From Talinum fruticosum (Eukaryota; Streptophyta; Magnoliopsida; Caryophyllales; Talinaceae), in the NCBI GenBank assembly GCA_021018815.1, contig JAITYX010000021.1, positions 6,973,001 through 7,037,000 of the forward strand: a stretch of 64,000 nucleotides of DNA, read 5' to 3'. Position numbers and translations under genes: made by a program. Of the stretch, positions 1 through 12,440 are shown piece by piece. Numbering within the stretch: position 1 is the first letter of the stretch; every line of letters begins with the position of its first letter. Under the pieces are notes generated by a model that searched no databases, had not been told where the DNA came from, and was given only the letters and a program-made list of their open reading frames with translations.

Positions 1-1673
1 CGGTAAGGTAGAGTAACTAATCATACTCCTCACCATGTCCTTAAGAGTCCGGTTTCACCTTTCAGCAACACCATTCATTGTGGGTGAACCCGGTATGGTG
101 TACCGTGGGACGATACCAAATTCCTCTAGGAATTTTGCAAATGGTCCTGGACGTTGTTCACTCGAACCGTCATATCTACCATAGTACTCACCACCACGGT
201 CGGATCCGACACCTTTTATCCTTTTGCCAAGTTGGTTTTCAACTTCAGCCTTAAAATTTTTAAACACGTCAAGTGACTGAGATTTTTCATAAATGAGATA
301 TATATAGCCATATCTAGAATAATCGTCTATGAGCGTTATAAAATATTGTTGACCATTCCAAGAAGGATTTGGAAAAGGCCCACAAATGTCCGTATGAATA
401 AGTTCTAAGACGTCCGATGATCTATTGGCATCAAATCTCCTTTTATTGGTTTGTTTGCCCTTTATACAATCAACACACACGTCCATGTCCGTGAAAGTTA
501 AAGGTTCAAGAATTCCGTTCGACACGAGTCTTTCTAATCTCCTTTTGGAGATATGACCCAACCTTTTGTGCCACAATGCAACAAAATTCTCATTGGTTAA
601 TTTTCTCTTTACGCCTCGTGTACTTAAATGCAGGGATTCAGAATATGAAACAATTGTTTCAAGTGAATATAGACTATCACCATGCAATAAAGAACCGGAT
701 CCAACCAATTTCGAATCATGAAACAAACTGAATATTCCATTTCCAAATGAACAATAATAACTAGATTTGTCCAAAATGGGAACAGAAATCAAATTCCGTC
801 CGAACGATGGTACAACAAAAGTTTCATTAAGATCCAAATAAAATCCAATCTTTAGCAATAATATAAACTTTCCAATTGCCTCTACAGACAACTTTTCGAC
901 CGTCTCCCACGTAGATGTATCTTTCACCATCACTCGGGTTTTCGGTAACTCAAGCAACCCCGCATAGACACACCGATGTGAGTAGTTGCACCAGAATCCA
1001 TCCACCATGTATGTCTAGGCACCGAGGCTAAATTAACCTCTGAACAAACCAGACCAAGAAGCATACCTTTCTCGAGCACGCCAAGCGTGATATTTGGTGC
1101 ATTGCTTCTTCTTATGATCTGCACCATCGCAAAAGAAACAACCCTTATCGGCTCCAGCAGCCGGTTTTGCCTTCTCGTTGTTTCTTATGAGGTGCCTTAT
1201 CTGCAGCTTCCTTACTCTTGACCCTTTTCGTTTCGAAGCTAGGTACACTAACAACGCCTCGAAAGGTCAAGTTTAAGTGCTTTTAGTTTCGAAGCTAGAT
1301 GAGACATCTCCATGATGTACTCCCGATGTTTCCATTACCTTTATACCTCATCGAAATTAGGTTTGTCAAGAGTGTACCAATTTCAGCTTTTTCGTTCTTG
1401 GCAAACCTATTTTCAATTTCAGTAAGGAAATCCTTAGCCGTATTTTTATCTTCGGATATAGTGCCCCTGAATGCTTCAGAATGACTTTCTTTATGATCAT
1501 CGGACACATGCAATTTGATCTCTCCCACTTTTCATATTCCCTCTTTTGATTAGAGGTACTCGAGCGATAGGTTTGGCGGGAGAGACCGCCCTTAATGCAA
1601 GGTCGAGATCCATGACTCCGAGAACAATTAAGAGGTTCTCTTGCCATGACTTGAAATTAGAGCTATTCAGCAT
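1..1673 (-). pseudogene. Copia gag-pol remnant (gag, zinc knuckle, protease, integrase)
   Basis: Gag begins at an ATG at 1673 and opens with a copia-type N-terminus (LNSSNFKSWQENL). It shifts frame near 1540 and continues as a UBN2-like stretch (FLTEIENRF, 1295-1528). A CCHC knuckle (CX2CX4HX4C, CFFCDGADHKKKQC) lies near 1100-1150. The protease core WMDSGATTHI lies near 990-1010. The frame 55-1008 carries the HHCC zinc motif of GAG-pre-integrase (LWHKRLGH then CVDC) and a DDE integrase core (HTDICGPF, GSDRGGEY, NGVAER). At 52-54 a TGA interrupts the integrase where an arginine codon (CGA) is expected, followed in frame by NRTLKDMVRSM. At least one gag frameshift, a shift at the protease/integrase junction and this stop make it a pseudogene. 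Confidence 0.88.
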
Positions 1674-3364
1674 AGAAATAGAGTTAATGCTGGCAAGTGA
1701 TATTAGCGAGAATTAGAAACAGTTGTATCAAAGGAAAAGAAGAAAGTTACAGCATGCTCTTAAACTTTAAAATTTAGTTAAAACAATAATAATAATAATA
1801 AGTTCAAATAAGGTGAAATCCCATGTCAAGATACCGATTTTCCATTAGTATTCCATCTTTGGATGAAAATATTAACTTCTTAGTGATATCTTGGCGCAGT
1901 AATCAAACACCGATAATAAAAGCATATCAATTAAAGAATCTTCCTTTGGGCCGATTCAATAATCACATACAAAACCAAATAATTATCACGTGTTTATCAC
2001 CATAAAATTCATGCAATTTAAATCAATACTGAACTTCCTTTGGGCCGAATAATATTAACATAAATTACATGAATATACCATTTATATTTTCAAATAACTA
2101 ATCTTGACAAGAGAGGTCACTTTGGTGACATATTGTCTCAATTAATTAATCGAAAACATAAACAACCATACCCACAATATTTGAACTTAAAATTATTCTG
2201 AAATAAAATTTAAATAATAATTTTCACGTAATTAAACATGATTTGTTCCAAATTTCTTAAATACTTTAAGAAAACCACATAAAATTGCAAAAATCAATCG
2301 GAAATTTACCAAAATAAAATATTTCATAAAACTCAAAATTGAAGACACCAAAGTATATCTAAAAATATAGAAAACAAAACCCCTATACCAATTTTGCCAA
2401 AATAAAGTGAAATCAACATTAATTTCACAATCTATGGCCCGAAATATTAGGGTTCTTGCTTGCGAAATTGTCCAAAAAATAAATCAATAAAAATTAAAAT
2501 TGAAGGCTCCAAAATACAATTAACCATGATGGAATCAAAAGCCCCAAGTCAATTTCCATGAATACAACCGAATTGAATCCCAATTTTGCAATTTTATGTT
2601 CGAAAGTTAGGGTTCTTGCAACTAAAATTGCCCGGAAATTTTAATCAACGAAAATAGAAATTAAATGCACCAAAACATGATTAAATGTTCCAGAAAGAAA
2701 AACCCTAACTCAATTTACATTAAACTAAAGCAATTAAGCCATAATTGTTCGGTTTAAAGATCGAAACCTAAGGTTCTTCGCCCAAATTTGAATAGCTGCG
2801 AAAATCATGCTATTTGACTAGATAAATTACAATAAAATTCATCTAAATGACTAGAAGTATGAGTCTATCAAAACCCCTCAAACAATTGTAGCAAAGGAGT
2901 GGAACTATGACCCGATTTTCGCCAATTTCATCCGAAATTAGGGTTTTGAAGCCGCAGAAGCAAAATAGCAATTAAACCTATGATTAGTACTAAAATCCTT
3001 AATTGAAAGTACATAATCATGCTATAGAATGCATTAAACAATATCCTTTAGTTAATTTAGCCAGAGAAGGTCGAAATTAACCCAATTATGCAAGTAAAGC
3101 ACCGAAATTTTAGGGTTCTTGCGCGGAAAATAAATCGCAGATAACCTCATGCATAGAACCATAAATAATCAATTAAACTTGCATAATTAACCTGAATAAT
3201 GCATTAAGAATGAACCCTGAATGAATTTCGTCAAACATAACCAAACAATTGCGAATTAAAGCAATCAAGGTTGGCGGTCGGAATCGAACAAAACAGGCAA
3301 AATTTGCAATTTGAATGACCACCAAAATTAATCCGAATTGTTCCTAAAGATTCAACATAAAGAA
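1674..3364 (-). repeat. Copia leader with degenerate ~160-175 bp tandem repeats
   Basis: The stretch between gag and PBS has no coding potential. From about 2436 to 3130 a motif resembling cgaaattagggttctt recurs near 2440, 2601, 2760, 2933 and 3105, so the spacing is about 160-175 bp. This looks like a diverged tandem array. A separate pair (cttcctttgggccga) occurs near 1940 and 2034. On the - strand the core reads AACCCTAA, like a plant telo-box. Confidence 0.6.
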
Positions 3365-3376
3365 GGCTCGATACCA
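3365..3376 (-). other. Primer-binding site (tRNA-iMet type)
   Basis: On the - strand the sequence is TGGTATCGAGCC, two bases after the LTR end. It closely matches the copia PBS TGGTATCAGAGC, complementary to initiator tRNA-Met. Confidence 0.8.
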
Positions 3377-3378
3377 CT

Positions 3379-3863
3379 TGTTAGGAAAAACATAATGAAG
3401 TCAATCATTATATTAACCCGAGAATCCAATATATCGAATCGAAGGAACAAGTTAACGTAACGTACTGGATCCATGGTTGACATTAGTTCTCTTTAAATGA
3501 TGTGGTTAGGCCTTCCGGATCTACACTTACTATTAAGAGAACCTTTAGATTTTCCGTAATCTCACAATCTCTTTGATAATGGGATGTCGGGGAGAATTAA
3601 CTCGTACGTGTGACCCGGGGACCATAACCTTTACTTATAGTTAAACCCTTCTAGGGTTTTGACACACTAGTGTTCTACCCATCATAGAACAAGTAGTGGG
3701 CCACCGGTCTCTACACATGTAAAGCCCACACCCTACTAGATACATTAATGCTCAATTAATTGTATCATCATCGGATCACTTTTAGTTTGGGCTATGAGTA
3801 TGACGAGTCCTTACGATATATATTTAATCACATATAAACTCATCGTTGAATTATGATCCAACA
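3379..3863 (-). repeat. Copia 5' LTR, 485 bp
   Basis: It is bounded by TGTTGGA and TCCTAACA on the - strand (TG...CA ends). It abuts the PBS at the correct side and ends in host-like AT-rich sequence at 3864. The partner LTR is outside the window. Confidence 0.8.
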
Positions 3864-3961
3864 ATTTCCACACCCTAGAACAACCCTTCTCCAAAAAAAA
3901 AGACCATATTCAAACGTAAACTAAGATGAATTATACGGAGTATTCTTTTTGTTTTTTACAA

Positions 3962-3963
<2 letters not shown>

Positions 3964-4021
<58 letters not shown>
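3964..4021. repeat. (TA)n microsatellite
   Basis: An almost perfect TA dinucleotide run of about 58 bp. Confidence 0.97.
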
Positions 4022-4023
<2 letters not shown>

Positions 4024-4337
4024 TCTGGTCGCTTTGACTAAAGCTTGAACGTTGAATATCATGCACATAAGCACTATTCATGCCCCTCTCTCTGCCATGC
4101 AAATTTTAAATTTAGAATTACGAAGAGGGGAAGAGATTCTAGAGTTAGGTAAGTAGCTACCTGCTCTAATTAGGGCCAAGCCAGATTGTAAAGCTCCTCT
4201 TCTTCTGTCCACTGTAATTGCTTTAATTTCTTATCATAATCATTAAGCATGCTTACCACTTTTTGTGCATTTTATTAATTAATCTTAGCTCTTTTCTTTT
4301 AGTTTCATCATCATGGATTAATTTTCAATGATGCGCT

Positions 4338-4604
4338 CTCTTCATTTTAAAATATATGTGGTTTTAATGTTATGATGGAGTATTAAGGAAACACTAAATT
4401 TATAATAAAATTTATATTAAAAGACTAAATTGCTCCTAAATTTCATTGGAAATGAAGAATGTTAATGAGAAAAGGAGATAAATAAAGTATTTAATAATGA
4501 CAAATTGGTAAGCTAGTCATCAATAAGTTGTTGAAATTGTAAAGTGACAAGTATTGTGAAACGAAAAAGTTGTTTAAAGTAACATGTATTTTGAAATGGA
4601 GGGA
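4338..4604. mobile_element. Stowaway/mariner-type MITE, diverged copy
   Basis: About 265 bp alignable by eye to the three MITEs in the LBD gene intron (48.6-49.7 kb). Shared blocks are ttaaaagactaaattgctcc, gacaaattggtaa and a right end tattttgaaatggaggga. The left terminus is degraded. Confidence 0.7.
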
Positions 4605-5774
4605 ATATTAATTTGTGTTTTAAAACTTAGACTCCAAAATATAAGGTTTGTATTATGTCTGATTTGCTACGTTGATTGAGGTGATAGGGACCTCAACTCA
4701 ATAATGAAGAGAACGCAAATTCAAATATGTATAAATATACTTGTTGGAAGAACTTTACCAAAAACAATTTACAATCCCTCAAAAGGAATTACACATTTCA
4801 TCAAACCAAAAAAAAAAAAACCAAACCTTCCATACCGTCCAATCCACTCTATAAAGGGTGGATAGATAAAGCATATTAAAGCGGATGACAATTGCACGTA
4901 ATTAATTATTGTATCGTTTTATTTGACTCTTTTAAGCTTATTAATGGTTCCAAAAAAAAATATTCAAATTCCACAACTTAAACGCGACCCACTGTGATAA
5001 AGGACCGCATACATTTTTTGTTAGCCTCTAATTCCAACATGACACGGTATATATTAATTAATGAGCATAATTAGTGACGCTATATTAGTTTTCTCCCACT
5101 AGTGCTAATCCTACTTTTATTTATGTCTTTCCATTGACGATTTAAGAAAAATTAAAGTACTTTTCCTATGTAGTTGGACTTTTATATCCATTAAATTTAA
5201 GCTACTAATTTATTAATTTATATATATAAAAAGTACTTTTCCTATGAACTGACTAGAGAATATCCTCGATGGTGATGATCCATCAACCATTGCCCATACC
5301 CCAACTTAATTAGCTATTAATATATCCCTAATCACAAAGGAAGCCGCAAAATGGGTGCTTTATGTTTTTATCACAGTCATCCCTAGCTATTGAATATTCA
5401 TCGAAAACTATAGTACTGGGTTTAGTTAGCCGATCTATTTGAATCATTCCCTTCTCACATGACTAATTAGGTTACTTAGGTATTCAGCCAAAAAAAAATA
5501 AAAAATTAGGTTACTTGGGTAGGCGGGGCCGTGGGGTAGTCAGTTCCCTTACTAATCCTATTTTTCGATTACGAAAACTTATATTATACTGTCTAAAATA
5601 TATACTTACATTTTTATGAGTGATATAAAAGTTGATCAATTTTTTAGTCGAACATGCAATGTAAACAAGATTGATAATCATAATCATATCTGTCTCAAAT
5701 GAACATGTATGATAATAGTTATAGGATAAACGTTTGTACTAAAGTGTGTTCATTAATTTTTTGCTAATTAATTA
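4605..5774. other. Noncoding, no gene seen
   Basis: AT-rich sequence without a supported ORF. Around 4660-4760 spaced blocks resemble degenerate pol III A and B boxes (ttgattgaggtgatagg, gcaaattcaaat). This could be an old tRNA-derived SINE, but that is only suggestive. Confidence 0.4.
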
Positions 5775-6150
5775 GGATTTTGGTTTAGCAAAATAGATGA
5801 GAACATCCAAGTCCCTATTATTTTAGGGAGGCCATTTTTGGCAACTGCAAGGGCGGTGATCGATGTATTTGTTGGGAAGATCTCCTTTACATCTTTGGTG
5901 AAAGTGTAGATTTCTTCCTCCAACCGTCACCTAATACGCTTAGTGCCTGCCCCAAGCCCTACAATTGGTGCAATTTCCAAGCATGGAGAAAGCCACGTAT
6001 GCTCACCTGTTCTACCGGACATGTTTAATATAGCTGATATTCGTTCTGCTGAGAGTGTTGATCGTTATAGAGAAGTAGTGAATACCATATCACAACTCCA
6101 CTCCTTAATTTGTCCTTCTCAACAGTCCCCACTGTCTACCTTTTGAGTTA
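5775..6150 (+). pseudogene. Ty3/gypsy pol remnant (protease C-terminal part)
   Basis: Translation near 5800-5910 gives VPIILGRPFLATARAVIDV, the conserved C-terminal part of the retropepsin domain in plant Ty3/gypsy elements of the Tat/Athila group. Frames shift just downstream, and the open stretch at 5943-6146 has no clear domain. It is probably part of the same decayed element as the gypsy 3' LTR at 8.7-10.1 kb, which has the same orientation. Confidence 0.7.
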
Positions 6151-6460
6151 AAGATCAAACTTAGGGACCTTTAAACAAGCGGTTCTTATGAGACAACGCA
6201 AACATTTTACTATTTTCAATTTTGAAAAAATATTCCCTCCCTACCACCCTTATCACAAGTTCCCCTTTGTTTGTAGTCTTTTACCCTTTACTCTTTTTTC
6301 TTGTCCTTTTCATTGAGAACAATGAACGAGCTAAGCATGTGGGAGTAGCTCGTAGCCTTTAGAGGTTGTTTTGAGAATGGTAAGGATGAGATTGCATTCA
6401 TGTAGTTTTTAAGAATTATTTTTTTATTTTTACCTTTTTGTTTGTCATATAGTCCTAAGT

Positions 6461-7102
6461 AGATCCGACAAAAACTGATCCGACCCGAAACCCGACTCGA
6501 ACTCGTCTGAATTTTTGGGTTTTGAACACCGATTTTCTCGACTCGAACCTGAACCCAAAAGAAAACAGAACCCAAAAATCCTTAAATTAGTGGGTCAAAC
6601 CCGACCCGAACCCGTTTGACCCCGTTGGTTCAAGGAAATAAAAACAATAATTTTAGCTGCGTTGTGTCTTGTTGATTGAATGTTTTTATACCTATTATAT
6701 GATTTTTCTTTCACTTTATCATATTTCTTGGAATGGTTATTTATAATATCACATCGTTTGGAGAGACGTTGCATAGTTATCGCAATAATTTACAAATAAA
6801 CACTAATACTATTTCTTTTTTTGATTTATTTCTCATAAAAAATTATATATAAAATTTATACACAGTAAAATTTCAACAAATTATGTATGGATTCAAATGG
6901 CATAATATAATAAAAATATAAAAAATACACAAGTTATATTGTTGTATTTTTGGTGAATTAAATATGCCCGGTCATATCTTAAATAATATACCTTTTTTAT
7001 AGAAATAATATTAGTATAATAAAAAAAATTTTAAATTATTAATTAAAAATAATAATGTTAGTTTATTATAAATCTCTAATTCTCATTTATTTGAAATTGT
7101 TT
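6461..7102. mobile_element. hAT-like deletion derivative flanked by an 8-bp direct repeat
   Basis: The reverse complement aligns to the right half (about 23275-23912) of the hAT-like element at 22662-23912, including the CCCGACCC-rich subterminal part. TCCTAAGT occurs immediately outside both ends (6453-6460 and 7103-7110), the 8-bp target duplication expected of hAT. The right end has no matching inverted repeat, so the boundary there rests on the direct repeat and on where the alignment stops. Confidence 0.6.
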
Positions 7103-7110
7103 TCCTAAGT

Positions 7111-8640
7111 ATATAAATTAGAATTATTGCATTGTTTACATTTTTGTTTTTCTTTTTGATTTTAGCTCATTGGAGCAATTATAGAGGAGGGAAATTCATA
7201 AGCTCATGAAGTAAACACTTTCCATCCTTCGTTTCATTTTCTTCTCTATGAGGTCTCTTTGTGTTGTTAGGTTTTATTGCTTTGAAAAATATGAAAAAAA
7301 GTAGAAATTTGAAAATCTCAAAAATACTTTTTGAAAACCCCTCCTATGATGATGATATGAAGTGTAATAGTTGATTAATAATTGGTATGATTATACACGA
7401 TTGGCTTGCCCGTTCGTAGTGGAAATTTATTGTGGAAATAAGCTTGCTAATTGAATTGATTGTAGTGTTTTGTGTTACGTGCCATTTGTCTTTAAGAGTT
7501 TCATTACATGATTGATTTAACTTGAGAAAGAGGTCAACTCTTCAAACTAGTTGTATGACTATGGTAGATAAATCCATGAGACTTTGAGCTTTAAAGACTA
7601 ACTCATCAATTTTAGTCTCATTAATAATTTCATATATGACTCTTCCTTGATGCATACCTCTAGAATTTGTTTTATTTATTTTCAAGACCACATTTACCAT
7701 ATGCATTATGTAATATGATATAGGCATTCATTTGTTTTCAAACTACATACTATAAGCCAAAAGCCATCTTACTATATACATCGTTTTGCTAGTTCTTTGA
7801 GCTTTGACCTATCTTTCTTGTTGCATTTATGTCTACTTATCATTGGCCTAAACACATTTTTCAATCCTATACCAAGGTTAGGGAGCAACACTTATTGAAA
7901 TGGGTAGTTTTGGGTTGTATAAAAATGGTGTTTTGTTTGTTTCTATGACTCAAAATAGAGATTTATATTAAAGAAAATTTGGATGTATCCCCTAGTAGTT
8001 GATAGACCCTTTAAAATTGAGTTTTGCTCATGATTCTCATGTCAATAGTGTTCGTTTAGAAAAAAGATCAAAAAAGTTGAGAAAAGTTGAAAAAAAAAGT
8101 GCTTGGCGCGAGGAAAGTTCAAAAAAATGTTTATACTCATTCCTTAGGTTCTTTGGCATTTACTTGTGCTTAAAGAAGTAAATGGGGAGAGAAATTTTTA
8201 TTCATATTTTGGAAGTGTTTATGCTCCTTAATCACTGTGGACACTTGAAAATTTAGCTCCACATCTCCTAAACCGATTCCTTTTTCTTACCCATATACCT
8301 TAGCCTTTGGTTTCATATGTATTTTACCTCTATAGTGGTGGAGAATATGACCAAGCCGATGGTAGGTTTTGTTTTTGGAAGAGAGATTGAGAGATTGAGA
8401 GAACCACCGAAGATTCCATATGAGTTGGAATGACCACATTCCCTAAAATGAAGTTCTACTAGTCAAGCTAGTTCACCATTTGTTTGAGGGCATCATGATT
8501 GTGAATGTAATTCAATATTAGGAAAGTCACGCATTGTAACCTAGTATTGTAATCATTGAATTTTTCAAATGAGTATTCATGAAAAATACTACACTTTAAA
8601 TACGTTTTCTATGTGTATGATTATTGCTTATTGATTGGAT
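7111..8640. other. Noncoding debris, probably internal region of a decayed gypsy element
   Basis: No domain is recognisable in the short ORFs at 7542-7727 (-) and 7999-8181 (+). Its position between the protease remnant and the LTR-like block suggests eroded retrotransposon sequence. This is an inference from context. Confidence 0.35.
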
Positions 8641-10105
8641 TATTAGCACATCACCTGAGGGCAAATATGATATTTGACCTCGAGTTCGTTAATTGAGTGT
8701 CTTGCTTGCGGACAAGTAAGAGCTAAGCAAGGGAAGTTTTAGACCTTATATGTCCAACTTTTTACCCCACTATTTCATCCATTTCCAAGATAATTTTGAA
8801 GATGTATGTTGGGTTAATTTTTTCTTAACTCTTGTTAATTGTTATCTAAAATCGTAAAATTCTTAATTATATGTATTTGAGTATAAATGAGGAAGATTTA
8901 AGGTGAATTTGGTGAAAGACGATGAAGAGGAAAGTTCGAGCTTAAAAGGAGGCACAAAGAATGGTTGAAACTCAGTAAGTCAAGTCACACAAGCGCATGT
9001 GCAGAGGTGCACAACCGTGTAGATCTTCGAACAAAGAACAAAAATCAAGGAAAAATTGCACGGTCACCAATGCAAGGCAGCACGATTGTGCTACAAGATA
9101 CAAGAAAGTTCATATTGTGTATGGGCACCCGTGCAGGGTCACACAACTGTGCGGAGTTAGACATAAAGTTCAGCTTTGTTGCACGGTGTCCACGATCGTG
9201 TTACATTCACGTACGGACGTGCAATATACGTTGCGCAGCCTTTATAAGCGATTTTCGTTTATTTTTCACGATCGCTTTCCATTTCGCTTTTCTAGAGTTT
9301 TTATTATAGTTTTTAATCTACCAATTCCTCGAGATTGAGAGATTAATAATGCGGTTTGAAGATTAAGTTCATTTGAAGCATTCGATTTCGCTCGACAAAT
9401 TATATTTCTCTCTCATTATGCTTGCACTTTGCAATTTCTCAATAGTTATTATACTTATGTTCATTGAAATATGTGAGTTTTTTAGTATGATATTTAGAGA
9501 CTAAATTCCTAACTTAGGTTGGGGTTAATCCCTATTATATCTTGATAATCATGATTTAAATATCCAAATTAGTTGTGTTATGCCCGACTTTTTAGAATTC
9601 GCTTCAGTCATCACCTATTCGATGAAAGTCTCAAAAGTGAAATTATCCAATCTTATTCGGGTTTTGTGAATATTGAAAGATGAAATCTTTGCCTAGAGTG
9701 ACGTTGTGAATGATTAAGACTTTGATACGAAAATAACTAAGATTTTAAATCGGTGATTTTGAGATGTGTACCTTGTAATTTTGTTCATTGTTAATCCCAT
9801 TAAAATAGCCAATTGGATTGAACAAAATTAGTCTTTGACATTTGAAAGTAGGCGAAGATAGGCTTAATTGGAATCTTATCCTTCTAACTTATGAGCATAG
9901 AGAAGTCTCGAACGGAATTTAAATATGGTATTAGGCATGATAGTGTGATTAATCCCAATATAAGGGTTTTTTTTATTTGAATTCTTTCATCGTAATTTTA
10001 GTATTAGTTTATTTTGATCAGTAAACAACTTTCATCGAATTGAGTTTTGCGTAGATTAAAGTTTGTAAGTGGATTTTGGTACTTGAAAGCGAGTTACTCG
10101 AGGAC
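8641..10105 (+). mobile_element. Ty3/gypsy (Tat-like) 3' end and LTR remnant
   Basis: Near 8700-8735 the sequence cttgcttgcggacaagtaag resembles the conserved block just before the polypurine tract and 3' LTR of Tat/Ogre-type elements. Downstream comes a long LTR-like region with the phrase taacttaggttgggg near 9520. That phrase recurs in the LTR-like block at 54.2-55.5 kb (near 54820). ORFs at 8965-9338 lie inside and look non-genic. The ends cannot be defined exactly. Confidence 0.5.
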
Positions 10106-10139
10106 ACAATCTGTACTCGTTAGTTGCTAGCTATAGTTA

Positions 10140-11890
10140 CACAGATGTGCTTGCAGTATTTTTTAACAAGTACTTCACAAGGCTCATGAAAATAATTCTG
10201 GTAAACTAATAAATTAAGATATAACCCGGATGCAAGAAAAATGCAATCAAGCCCATCATCATTTGCAGATGATTTGCTAGTTATTTGCAAAGCTGAGATT
10301 GAGTCTTTGTTGTGTATCAAAAGCCTGTTTAAGATATTCTCCGGAACTTTTGGACTACACGTTAGCGGCAATAAATCCCAATCGTTTTTGGAGGTATTGA
10401 TGTAAATATGAAAACTAAGCTGCTGAGCTCATTAGGGTTTGCTCACGGTTCCCTCCTATTTAAATATTTAGGAGTGCCCATCAAGATTATCCAGTTGGGA
10501 CTGTTAATTAATAGTGGATAAAATAGCTACAAAAATTATCATTTAGAAGTCCAAAAATCTGTCATATGCAGCCAGAATAGTTTTGATAAATTCTGAACTT
10601 ATGATAGGGTCGTGCAAAAAAACCGAAACCGCAAAAACAAACCGTAAATCGGCCGAACCAAACCGTTTTCCGGTTAACCGAACCGATTAATCGATAGCCT
10701 ATCCGGTAAGGTCCCAGTTCGGAATTTGAAACTTACGGTTAACCGGAACCGAACCGATAAGTAATTTTAAAAAAATAAAAATTATTATATGATAATTTAC
10801 TTGTTTAAAAAAAGAAAATCAAGATTTTATTTGTTCTCTAGCCTGCTCGCCACTGCTGCTGGTTAGTGGGAGAATGGGCTAGTCCTGGTGGTCTCAAGCC
10901 CATTTTATTTGGCCTTTTCTTTTCTTTTTTTTTTTCCGTCAAAGCCTAGCTTTTTTATTTGTTGCTTGCCCCAGTACCTCTTCTGCTGCAGCTGGGCCTA
11001 GTGGCTGGTTGGCCTAGTGGTTGAGCTGGCCCAGTGGCTGTTGGGCCTAGAACAATCCCCAATTTTTATTTTGTAAATGTTTTCATTCCAGATTTCGGTT
11101 AACCAATGAACCAAACCAATTAATCCAATTAATTGATAAACAGTTAACCGGTTTATCATATTACAGTTCCGGTTCACATTTTCACGAACTGTTAAATCCG
11201 ATTAACAGGTTTCAAAAAAACCAAATCGAACCGAACGACCTGTGAACACCCTTAACTTATGGGCCTTATTACTTTATGGGCAAAGATTTTTGTCATACCT
11301 CAATAGGTGCTATTCAAGGTAGAGATACTCTGTAGAAACTTTCTATGGTACTCAGACACAACCAGCAGCAAAATCTCTTTTCTTGCATGGGAAACCACTA
11401 GCAAAAAGAAGAAAAATGGGGGATTAGGGTTGAGAAATATCAAAATCTGGAACTAAGCACTTATAACCAAACATACATGGGTTGTCTGTTATAAGAAAGA
11501 CAATTTATGGGTCAAATGGATTCATATCCACTACCTCAAAAGGGATAGATAAGTGGAAATATGAAATGGCAAATGATGTATGCTACTACTGGAGGAAAAT
11601 CTGCAGTTTGAGAAGTGTGTTTGTGGCAGAGTTTAAGAAACAAAAGCCTACCACGATCAAGCAAAACGAGCATATAACATCTTTGGGGTAAAACTGACTA
11701 AATAAAGACAAAGCTGTATCATAGTCTAAAACTAGTATGGAGTAAGAATGTTCAACCAAAGCATGGATTCACTCTTTGGCTTCTTATATTGGAGGATAGG
11801 TTGCTAGTAAGGAAAAAGCCTGCAAAATATATGTTGAATATTAATACTAAATATGGTCTATGCTAGAGAGAAGAGGAGATTATATCTATA
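10140..11890 (+). pseudogene. L1-type LINE ORF2 remnant (reverse transcriptase, zf-RVT)
   Basis: The reverse transcriptase catalytic motif FADDLLVICKAE is at 10262-10297 and is followed by HVSGNKSQ and FKYLGVPI, the usual plant LINE order. After an inserted hAT-like element (10604-11253) the same ORF style resumes with KKNGGLGLRN, then KDNLWVKWIH. Near 11735-11830 comes a zf-RVT-like stretch (QPKHGFTLWLL). Stops and frameshifts are frequent. The N-terminal endonuclease is missing. Confidence 0.8.
10604..11253. mobile_element. hAT-like non-autonomous element inserted in the LINE
   Basis: A 650-bp block with repeated CCGGTTAACCGAACC-type motifs at both ends. The ends are roughly inverted (left tagggtcgtgc, right complement aagggtgttcac). 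The 8-bp sequence AACTTATG flanks it at 10596-10603 and 11254-11261. Removing the block with one repeat copy rejoins the LINE between NSELM and GLITLWAKI. There is no transposase ORF. Confidence 0.75.
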
Positions 11891-12440
11891 CCGGTAACTC
11901 CAACGATCTACTAAATGAAGGGAAATGTATAAAGATACAAGCCAAGATTGTGAATCAACCAAAGCAAGAGAGCACACATCATATCTTATCTTAATCATCT
12001 CTTGTAATCTCAATTAAATATTCATCTAATCTTGTAGCAAAGTGTCTTAGTGTAAATACTTTGTGAGTTGTAGCAAAGAGACTTGGGGAAGACTACTTTG
12101 TGAGTTGCAGCACTTGAGAGAAGTATGAGTTGTGGGCCTCTAGAGTAAGTGTACTCAAAAGGTTAGTCAGTGAGTTAAGTGAAGAACTTATCCGACAGTC
12201 GGAAGAATAAATGAAATAGAAGATAATCATAAGGTAGGACACCTTAGGCGGTTACTAAACCGAGATATTTGGATCTGGGTCAAGATCGTGAACAAAAAAA
12301 TTTGCATTGTCTATTTTATATTTCTATCTCGTTTGTTTATTGTTTATTGTATATCCGACCACTCAACAAAGTAAGACATTTCAAAATTTTAAAATACACT
12401 ATTCACCCCCTCTAGGATATATCCGATCCTCTCGTAAATT
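11891..12440. other. Possible LTR-derived sequence
   Basis: The block ends with cactattcaccccctctag near 12400-12417, a phrase common near the 3' end of plant copia LTRs. No PBS, paired LTR or clear TG...CA boundaries are visible. Low confidence. Confidence 0.3.

Larger units (their letters stand above)
1..3863 (-). mobile_element. Ty1/copia retrotransposon, 5' portion, decayed
   Basis: Read on the - strand from right to left the order is LTR (3379-3863), primer-binding site (3365-3376), a 1.7-kb leader, gag, zinc knuckle, protease, GAG-pre-integrase and integrase. This is the Ty1/copia gene order, with integrase before reverse transcriptase. The reverse transcriptase, RNase H and 3' LTR lie beyond the left edge. 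Frameshifts and a nonsense codon show it is not coding-competent. Confidence 0.9.

Noticed and set aside
2436..3130. A CRISPR-like or interstitial telomere array
   Set aside because: Units are long (~165 bp), diverged and lie in a plant copia leader. The telomere-like core is a single AACCCTAA per unit, not a telomere repeat run.
8965..9338. Overlapping 113-114 aa open frames
   Set aside because: They lie in an LTR-like block with gcacgg palindromes, overlap in two frames and have no recognisable domain.
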